Shown in pieces: positions 1 to 5,256 of a DNA stretch of 6,431 bases. Origin of the DNA: Chlorobiota bacterium. Lineage in GTDB: Bacteria > Bacteroidota > Ignavibacteria > Kapaibacteriales > NICIL-2. A model generated the notes under the pieces. It was given only the letters and a program-made list of their open reading frames with translations. It was not told the DNA's origin and did no database searches. The position numbers and the translations under genes were made by a program. Within the stretch, counting starts at the first letter, position 1. Every line of letters begins with the position of its first letter. The stretch is from positions 1-6,431 of the forward strand of contig RFIK01000014.1 in NCBI GenBank assembly GCA_003695605.1, given 5' to 3'.

Positions 1-1416
1 GACTGGTAGTTCGCTTGGTGGGCGATATTTATTGACGCCGACGATGACTTCCTCGCCGCGATCAATTGCAGCTTGGCGTCGGGCGGCAGCTTCTTCGATG
101 AGTGCCTTTGCGTAGCCACTTGCAATCGCTGCGACCATTCCGCCTTGCGATTCGATCTCCTCGATAAGGGCGCGTGCATGGCGAGCAAGCGATGCTGTCA
201 GTGATTCGACGTAGTACGATCCGCCGAGCGGATCAATGACGCGGCAGATATTTGTTTCTTCAGCCAGGATAAGCTGCGTGTTCCGGGCGATCCGCGCAGA
301 GAACTCTGATGGTAACGCAAGCGCCTCGTCGAACGAGTTCGTGTGGAGAGACTGCGTCCCGCCGAGCACTGCTGCCAATGCTTCAACTGTTGTGCGAATG
401 ATGTTGTTGTACGGGTCTTGTGCGGTCAGAGACCATCCTGATGTTTGGCAGTGCGTGCGGAGCATCATCGAAGCGGCATTCGATGGGGAAAAGCGTTCCT
501 TCATGAGCTGTGCCCACAGCAACCGTGCTGCACGCAGTTTGGCAATTTCCATAAAAAAGTTCATCCCGATTCCGAAGAAGAACGATAGCCGCGGCGCGAA
601 TTGGTCCACATCAAGCCCACGGGAGAGTGCTGCGCGCACGTACTCAAGACCGTCGGCCAGCGTGAAGGCAAGTTCTTGCACTGCCGTTGCGCCTGCTTCG
701 TGCATGTGGTAGCCGCTGATGCTGATGCTGTTGAAGCGCGGCATGTGCAGGCTGGTATATGCAATGATATCCGCAACAATGCGCATGGACGGCTCAGGCG
801 GGTAGATGTACGTGTTCCGCACGAGGAACTCTTTGAGAATGTCGTTTTGGATTGTCCCACTGAGTGCTGATTGCTCAACCCCTTGTTCTTCAGCGGCAAC
901 AATGTACATTGCCATGATTGGGATCACTGCTCCGTTCATCGTCATCGAGACCGAGACTTTCCCCAGATCAATACCATCGAAGAGAATCTTCATGTCTTCG
1001 ACTGTGTCGATCGCAACACCTGCCTTGCCGACATCGCCGACGACGCGTGGATTATCGCTATCGTAGCCGCGGTGCGTTGCTAAGTCGAACGCAATCGAAA
1101 GCCCCGTTTGCCCTTGCGCGAGCGCTTGTTTGTAAAACGCATTCGATTCCTCTGCGGTCGAAAATCCCGCATATTGCCGAATCGTCCAGGGGCGGTTGGT
1201 GTACATCGTTGCATATGGGCCGCGTACGAACGGGAACAGCCCCGGCATCGTTCGATGGTGTTCGAGCGCTTCCAGATCAGCCTCTGTGTAGAGAGGCTCG
1301 ATGACGATTCCTTCCGGAGAGGTCCATCGGAGCGATTCCAACGGACGTCCTTTGAGCTCGCGTTCTGCTTGCTCTCTCCAGCGCGTGGAGAGCTCGTGGT
1401 GCTGAGCGTCTGCCAT
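1..1416 (-). CDS. mutB: Methylmalonyl-CoA mutase, N-terminal catalytic part (partial, runs off left edge)
   Basis: Adenosylcobalamin-dependent cytoplasmic enzyme that interconverts (R)-methylmalonyl-CoA and succinyl-CoA, the last step of propionyl-CoA assimilation. The 472 visible codons are open without a stop and cover the N-terminal arm and the TIM-barrel substrate domain. Key segments are GPYATMY and RPWTIRQYAGFST (residues 66-86), FDLATHRGYDSDNPR (110-124), SGTIQNDILKEFLVRNTYI (186-204), ISGYHMHEAGA (233-243) and HCQTSGWSLTAQDPYNN (322-338). Numbered against the Propionibacterium enzyme with a constant offset of 7, the substrate-contacting Tyr89, Thr195, Gln197, Arg207 and His244 are all present, as Y82, T188, Q190, R200 and H237. 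The sequence resembles the fused E. coli Sbm/MutB type of about 710-720 residues, so roughly 240 codons including the B12-binding domain should lie to the left; a separate B12 subunit cannot be excluded. ATG at 1416 is chosen because the family N-terminus follows it; the in-frame stop is at 1488-1486 and the only in-frame alternative I saw is TTG at 1428. No Shine-Dalgarno is visible. It is divergent from the acyl-CoA synthetase gene. Confidence 0.95.
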   Translation of the reverse strand, partial: MADAQHHELSTRWREQAERELKGRPLESLRWTSPEGIVIEPLYTEADLEALEHHRTMPGLFPFVRGPYATMYTNRPWTIRQYAGFSTAEESNAFYKQALAQGQTGLSIAFDLATHRGYDSDNPRVVGDVGKAGVAIDTVEDMKILFDGIDLGKVSVSMTMNGAVIPIMAMYIVAAEEQGVEQSALSGTIQNDILKEFLVRNTYIYPPEPSMRIVADIIAYTSLHMPRFNSISISGYHMHEAGATAVQELAFTLADGLEYVRAALSRGLDVDQFAPRLSFFFGIGMNFFMEIAKLRAARLLWAQLMKERFSPSNAASMMLRTHCQTSGWSLTAQDPYNNIIRTTVEALAAVLGGTQSLHTNSFDEALALPSEFSARIARNTQLILAEETNICRVIDPLGGSYYVESLTASLARHARALIEEIESQGGMVAAIASGYAKALIEEAAARRQAAIDRGEEVIVGVNKYRPPSELPV

Positions 1417-1429
1417 TGCAACATGCAAT
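1415..1429. repeat. Inverted repeat over the mutase start codon
   Basis: ATTGCA-aca-TGCAAT is a perfect dyad with 6-bp arms and a 3-bp spacer. It overlaps the first two bases of the mutase start codon and the region just upstream of it. It could be an operator or an mRNA hairpin that hides the start. A dyad of this size can also occur by chance, so no function is assigned. Confidence 0.3.
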
Positions 1430-1459
1430 TGTTGAACGACTGGAACTGTTGTGCACGTA

Positions 1460-1479
1460 TGCCAGGGAGCGTCCTGGCA
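1460..1479. repeat. Inverted repeat / potential hairpin in the divergent intergenic region
   Basis: TGCCAGG-gagcgt-CCTGGCA has perfect 7-bp arms around a 6-base loop. It lies 44 bp upstream of the mutase start and directly abuts the next palindrome. There is no T-tract on either side, so it does not look like an intrinsic terminator. It could be a transcription-factor site or a hairpin in the mutase leader. Confidence 0.4.
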
Positions 1480-1494
1480 GCGAAGTTACTTCGC
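1480..1494. promoter_or_regulatory. 15-bp palindrome, candidate operator
   Basis: GCGAAGT-t-ACTTCGC is a perfect dyad with 7-bp arms around one central base. A further copy of the half-site, CGAAGTT, occurs at 1505-1511 in the same orientation as the left arm (1481-1487), 24 bp away. The site sits between two divergent acyl-CoA metabolism genes, immediately upstream of the possible promoter for the synthetase gene. This fits a dimeric repressor such as a TetR- or GntR-type fatty-acid regulator, but no regulator gene is present in the window and the identity of any protein is unknown. Confidence 0.4.
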
Positions 1495-1496
1495 AC

Positions 1497-1527
1497 TTGT
1501 CTGACGAAGTTCACAGACGTAAATTTC
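1497..1527 (+). promoter_or_regulatory. Possible Bacteroidota-type promoter for the acyl-CoA synthetase gene
   Basis: TTG at 1497-1499 and TAAATTTC at 1520-1527 are separated by 20 bp. They resemble the Bacteroidota sigma pattern of TTTG near -33 and TAnnTTTG near -7, with one mismatch in the downstream box and an incomplete upstream box. Transcription would start near 1533, giving a leader of about 20 bases before the ATG at 1555. An inverted repeat, GTCTG (1499-1503) and CAGAC (1514-1518), lies inside the spacer, where a bound protein would block polymerase. The assignment depends on the host belonging to that lineage. Confidence 0.3.
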
Positions 1528-1554
1528 GACGCGAGAACCAATGAGTAAACCCGA

Positions 1555-3390
1555 ATGCAAACTATCGGTGAACTTTTCGTTGAAATCACTCGGCGCTACA
1601 TGGGAAGTGGCCGCCCTGCGTACATGCGGAAGGAGCAGGGAAGCTACATCGGCATTGGTTACGATAGACTCCATGCCGATGTCCTCGCTTACGCACTTGC
1701 ACTCGATGAATTGGGTCTTGAAGCTGGCGACCGCGTTGGAATCTTATCGGAAAACCGTTACGAGTGGGTCATCACCGATTTCGCGGTACTTCTGGCAGGA
1801 GGTGTGGACGTTCCGATGTTCCCATCGCTGGTCGAAACGCAGGTTGCCTACATCCTGAATCATTCGCAATCGGTGCTGTGTGCAGTCTCAAGTAGCTACC
1901 AGCTCCGGAAGCTCCTCAATATCGCCGACCGTCTCGAAACACTCGAAGGGGTGATTGTCTTCGATGATGTCCCAGAACTTCCGGAGCGTCTTCGCGATCG
2001 AATCAAGGTTTATCGCCTCCGTGATGTGTTCGCACGTGGTCTTGAATTGCAACGCAGCGTGAGTGTGCAGGAAACGATGCAGCTGTTCCTCAATCGCACA
2101 CGTGGAGATGACCTTTGCACGATCATCTACACCAGCGGAACAACGGGAACGCCGAAGGGAGTGATGCTCACGCACCGAAACATCCTCTCGAACGTAGAGG
2201 CAGCCCGCAGCGTCATTGCCGTTGACGAGCGCGATGTGTTTCTCTCCTACCTGCCGATGTGCCATTCCTACGAGCGGACGACTGGATTTTACACAGCATT
2301 CGCAAGTGGCGGCACAACTGCTTTCGCGGAATCACTCGAAACGGTTCGCACCAATCTCCGAGAAGTTCGACCGACGGTCATGACGAGCGTACCACAGCTC
2401 TTCGAGCGAATGCGAAACGGCATCTACGCTCAAGTGGCACAGCAATCTCCACTGCGTCGCAAGATTTTCGAATGGGCAGTTGCAATCGGATTGCGTCGGC
2501 TCCGTGAGCACGAAGAGCAGGGACGAATCTCAGCCGCCACTGCGCTCTGCTACCGTCTTGCAGAGAGACTTGTATTCCGAAAAATTCAACAGGCAGTCGG
2601 CGGGCGACTGCGGTTTTTCGTCTCTGGGGGAGGCCCGCTTGCACCGGAGATTGGGCGCTTTTTCTGGGCGATTGGGCTTCCGATCATCGAGGGATACGGT
2701 TTGACGGAGGCATCGCCTATCCTGACGGTAAATAGGCTCGACGACAATGAGTTCGGCACGGTCGGCAAGCCTATCCCCGGCGTAGAAATTCGGATTGATG
2801 ACTCGGGCGAAATTCTTGCGCGCGGGCCGAACATCATGCGTGGCTATTGGCGAGACCCTGAAGAAACTCGAGCTGCGATTGATGCTGAAGGATGGTTACA
2901 TACCGGAGATGCCGGCTGTTGGACTGCACGTGGCAATCTCAAGATCACCGATCGCATCAAAAATCTCATCGTCACCAGTGGAGGGAAGAACGTCGCACCG
3001 CAGGTTGTTGAAAGTGCACTCAAGCAATGGGAGGTAGTTGCACAAGTTGTCGTCATCGGGGACGGCCGTCCATTTTGCACTGCGCTGATCGTCCCCAACG
3101 AAGAAGCGCTCCGTGCATTTCTCCGCGCGCAGGGAATTGATGCCAGCGCTCAGCTTGCTGAACTGTGCAAAGACTCACGTGTGCTCCGTGCCGTGATGCG
3201 AGAGCTTAAGCACTACCAGCGCGACCTTGCAAAGTATGAGCGAGTGCGCCGCGTTGCACTGCTTCCGGAGCCATTGACTATCGAAAACGGCCTTTTGACA
3301 CCTACGCTCAAGGTCAAGCGTAAAGAGGTGCTTGCGCGCTTTGCTGACCAAATTGAGCGCCTCTACTCGAATCTATCCGAGAGTAGCTAA
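1555..3390 (+). CDS. AMP-forming long-chain fatty acid--CoA ligase (acyl-CoA synthetase)
   Basis: This 611-residue protein of the ANL adenylating superfamily activates a fatty acid with ATP to acyl-AMP and then transfers it to CoA. Visible core motifs, in order, are: the P-loop IIYTSGTTGTPKGVMLTH (190-207); YLPMCHSYER (232-241), the usual LP..H region; the SGGGPLAPEIGRFF turn (357-370); the adenine-binding YGLTEASP (381-388); GWLHTGD (446-452); and the hinge segment DRIKNLIVTSGGKNVAP (466-482). The C-terminal TPTLKVKRK (582-590) carries the likely catalytic lysine K586. Length and the long helical segment between about 300 and 350 match the bacterial FadD15/plant LACS-like long-chain group rather than acetyl-CoA synthetase. 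No signal peptide or membrane segment is seen, so it is probably cytoplasmic or membrane-associated. The start is secure: an in-frame TAA lies at 1546-1548, only two codons upstream. There is no recognisable Shine-Dalgarno. Chain-length preference cannot be read from the sequence. It lies 88 bp ahead of the carboxyltransferase gene and is divergent from the mutase gene. Confidence 0.93.
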   Translation: MQTIGELFVEITRRYMGSGRPAYMRKEQGSYIGIGYDRLHADVLAYALALDELGLEAGDRVGILSENRYEWVITDFAVLLAGGVDVPMFPSLVETQVAYILNHSQSVLCAVSSSYQLRKLLNIADRLETLEGVIVFDDVPELPERLRDRIKVYRLRDVFARGLELQRSVSVQETMQLFLNRTRGDDLCTIIYTSGTTGTPKGVMLTHRNILSNVEAARSVIAVDERDVFLSYLPMCHSYERTTGFYTAFASGGTTAFAESLETVRTNLREVRPTVMTSVPQLFERMRNGIYAQVAQQSPLRRKIFEWAVAIGLRRLREHEEQGRISAATALCYRLAERLVFRKIQQAVGGRLRFFVSGGGPLAPEIGRFFWAIGLPIIEGYGLTEASPILTVNRLDDNEFGTVGKPIPGVEIRIDDSGEILARGPNIMRGYWRDPEETRAAIDAEGWLHTGDAGCWTARGNLKITDRIKNLIVTSGGKNVAPQVVESALKQWEVVAQVVVIGDGRPFCTALIVPNEEALRAFLRAQGIDASAQLAELCKDSRVLRAVMRELKHYQRDLAKYERVRRVALLPEPLTIENGLLTPTLKVKRKEVLARFADQIERLYSNLSESS

Positions 3391-3441
3391 CGCGCGCCAA
3401 GCGGCTGTCTGAGCGGGTGCGTGCTTGCGTAGGATTGTCCA

Positions 3442-3449
3442 TAACTTTG
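3442..3449 (+). promoter_or_regulatory. Possible -7 box (TAACTTTG) upstream of the carboxyltransferase gene
   Basis: TAACTTTG matches the Bacteroidota -7 consensus TAnnTTTG exactly. It would place transcription start near 3456, about 23 bases before the ATG at 3479. No good -33 TTTG is found at the usual spacing; the nearest TTG (3425-3427) leaves only 14 bp. If this box is used, the carboxyltransferase can be transcribed independently of the upstream synthetase gene. It also argues against translation starting at the in-frame TTG at 3425, which would precede the transcription start. Confidence 0.3.
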
Positions 3450-3478
3450 CTCATCGGACGGAACGATTAGCAAGGTCT

Positions 3479-5143
3479 ATGTCACAACATATTGGATCGG
3501 AGATTCAGCACGACCTCGAGTACGAAGCCAACTACGACCACAACAAGAACCTCCATCGCATACTCGAAGCCATCGCAGCGCAAACCCGACTCGGCGGCGG
3601 CACGAAAGCGATCGAGCGACACAAAGCCAAAGGAAAGCTCACTGCACGAGAGCGTATCGAAGCATTACTTGATCCGGGCACAGAGCCTCTCGAAATTGGC
3701 TTGTACGCTGCCAATGGCATGTACGAACGTGAAGGCGGTGCGCCGAGTGCAGGTGTTGTTGTGGTGATTGGGCAAGTATCGGGACGCGATTGCATCATCG
3801 TTGCCAACGACGCAACAGTCAAAGCGGGGGCGTGGTTTCCCATGACCGCCAAGAAAAATCTCCGCGCGCAGGAAATCGCTATCGAAAACCGAGTTCCCAT
3901 CATCTACCTTGTTGATAGCGCCGGTGTCTACCTGCCGATGCAGGACGAGGTGTTCCCCGATAAGGAGCACTTCGGGCGTCAGTTCCGCAACAATGCGATA
4001 CTTTCATCGCTCGGGGTTCCGCAGATTGCAGCAATCATGGGACCGTGCGTTGCAGGTGGTGCATATCTGCCGCTGATGAGTGATGAAGCTATCATCGTGG
4101 ACAAAACAGGATACGTCTTCTTGGCTGGGCCAGCGCTCGTCGAAGCAGCGATTGGCGAAAAAGCCGACATCGAGCAGCTCGGAGGCGCAACGATGCACTC
4201 AACCATCAGCGGCGTTGCAGACTACAAGGTTTCGAGTGATCACGAAGCGATTGCACTGATCCGCTCGCTTGTAGCGAAGTTTTCGCCGACGAAAGGTCGC
4301 AAGCCTATCTTCGATCGCGTCGAGACGGTTCCGCCAGCCTACGATCCTGAGGAACTGTGGGGAATCATTCCGCGAGACCGTACGCGTCCATATGACACGT
4401 ATCAAGTCCTCGCCCGCATCCTCGATGGTTCGGAGTTCGATGAGTACAAGGCAGGCTACGGTAAAACAATCATTTGTGGCTACGGACGCATCGAAGGCTG
4501 GGCGGTTGGGATTGTGGCAAACAACCGGCAAATCGTCCGCACAGGAACGGGTGAAATGCAGGTGGGTGGAGTCATCTACTCAGACAGTGCTGATAAGGCC
4601 GCACGCTTCATCATGAACTGCAATCAACGTGGTATCCCTCTTGTGTTTCTCCAGGATGTGACGGGTTTCATGGTTGGCACGCGTGCAGAGCAAGGGGGCA
4701 TCATCAAGGATGGCGCAAAGATGGTCAATGCTGTTGCCAACTCGGTAGTGCCGAAGTTCACCGTCATCATCGGCAACAGCTTCGGTGCAGGCAACTACGC
4801 GATGTGTGGAAAGGCATACGACCCACGGCTCATCGTAGCGCTCCCGACAGCGCAAATTGCAGTGATGGGCGGCCAACAAGCATCGCAAACAATGCTCTCG
4901 ATTCGGCTTGCTGGCCTTGAACGTGAAGGAAGACAGCTTCGTGCTCATGAGCAGGAGAAGCTGCTGGCCGAGATCCAGGAGCGCTACACAGCGCAGATGT
5001 CACCACTCTATGCTGCAGCGCGGCTGTGGATAGATGGTATCATCGCCCCGACTGAAATTCGGCGCGTAATTGCCACCGGAATTGCGCTTGCAAGCCATAA
5101 CGCTGACATCCCTCGCTGGAGCGTCGGTGTGTTGCAGACGTAG
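3479..5143 (+). CDS. Acyl-CoA carboxylase, carboxyltransferase (beta) subunit
   Basis: Carboxyltransferase component of a biotin-dependent acyl-CoA carboxylase, 554 residues. It moves the carboxyl group from carboxybiotin to an acyl-CoA. Two crotonase-fold halves are visible. The N-terminal half has KAKGKLTARERIEALLDPGT (49-68), YLVDSAGVYLPMQDEVFPDK (143-162) and an oxyanion-hole region CVAGGAYLPLMSDE (190-203). The C-terminal half has FLQDVTGFMVGTRAEQGGI (390-408), KDGAKMVNAVA (410-420), FGAGNYAMCGKAYDPR (435-450) and VMGGQQAS (462-469). The DEVFPDKEHFGR stretch and GAGNYAMCG resemble the methylcrotonyl-CoA carboxylase-like clade and, from memory, Bacteroidota proteins often annotated simply as acyl-CoA carboxylase beta. 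The nearby methylmalonyl-CoA mutase instead favours propionyl-CoA as substrate, so the substrate is left open. ATG at 3479 is preferred over TTG at 3425 because family similarity begins after it and a short AAGG lies just upstream (3472-3475). The stop is TAG at 5141-5143. The partner biotin carboxylase/BCCP gene is not in the window. Confidence 0.93.
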   Translation: MSQHIGSEIQHDLEYEANYDHNKNLHRILEAIAAQTRLGGGTKAIERHKAKGKLTARERIEALLDPGTEPLEIGLYAANGMYEREGGAPSAGVVVVIGQVSGRDCIIVANDATVKAGAWFPMTAKKNLRAQEIAIENRVPIIYLVDSAGVYLPMQDEVFPDKEHFGRQFRNNAILSSLGVPQIAAIMGPCVAGGAYLPLMSDEAIIVDKTGYVFLAGPALVEAAIGEKADIEQLGGATMHSTISGVADYKVSSDHEAIALIRSLVAKFSPTKGRKPIFDRVETVPPAYDPEELWGIIPRDRTRPYDTYQVLARILDGSEFDEYKAGYGKTIICGYGRIEGWAVGIVANNRQIVRTGTGEMQVGGVIYSDSADKAARFIMNCNQRGIPLVFLQDVTGFMVGTRAEQGGIIKDGAKMVNAVANSVVPKFTVIIGNSFGAGNYAMCGKAYDPRLIVALPTAQIAVMGGQQASQTMLSIRLAGLEREGRQLRAHEQEKLLAEIQERYTAQMSPLYAAARLWIDGIIAPTEIRRVIATGIALASHNADIPRWSVGVLQT

Positions 5144-5256
5144 AATGACAACATGCCGGGCTGTCGTTCGTTTATCCCGCCAGAATGTTCAACGATAGGC
5201 ACTTGAGCTGCTGTTGGTGAATTGTGTCGCCGTACCACTGTAGGTTAGGCTAACTG
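5144..5256 (+). other. Intergenic region before porX, no gene seen
   Basis: This 113-bp gap contains no credible coding sequence. No canonical terminator is visible: the best pairing, TGTCGTT (5163-5169, less one base at the end) with AACGATA (5191-5197), has a G-T pair, a loop of about 22 bases and no T-tract. It is unclear whether the carboxyltransferase transcript ends here or reads into porX. Confidence 0.5.
5244..5254. repeat. Short palindrome directly upstream of the porX start
   Basis: GTTAG-g-CTAAC is a perfect dyad with 5-bp arms, ending two bases before the porX ATG at 5257. It includes the only weak Shine-Dalgarno-like bases (AGG at 5247-5249), so protein binding or a hairpin here could affect initiation. 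It is short and may be chance. Confidence 0.25.

Noticed and set aside
236..712. 158-codon plus-strand open frame within the mutase gene
   Set aside because: It is antisense to the conserved TIM-barrel coding sequence and its translation has no recognisable domain.
1080..1589. 169-codon minus-strand open frame over the mutase start and intergenic region
   Set aside because: It overlaps the real mutase gene in another frame on the same strand; the mutase frame carries the family motifs without interruption, and the alternative is arginine/serine-rich out-of-frame translation.
1541..1858. ATG at 1541 opening a 105-codon frame
   Set aside because: It is out of frame with the acyl-CoA synthetase, which has the correct family N-terminus from 1555; the 1541 frame is a shadow.
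3425..3478. N-terminal extension of the carboxyltransferase from TTG at 3425
   Set aside because: The 18 extra residues are arginine-rich and unlike the family, and the ATG at 3479 starts at the expected place with AAGG nearby and a -7-like box lying inside the putative extension.
5144..5200. Intrinsic terminator after the carboxyltransferase gene
   Set aside because: Only weak stems such as CGGG/CCCG or TGTCGTT/AACGATA can be drawn, with long loops and no T-tract.
5241..5248. TAGGTTAG as a -7 box for porX
   Set aside because: It has a mismatch to TAnnTTTG, no upstream TTTG at the right spacing, and would place transcription start almost at the ATG.
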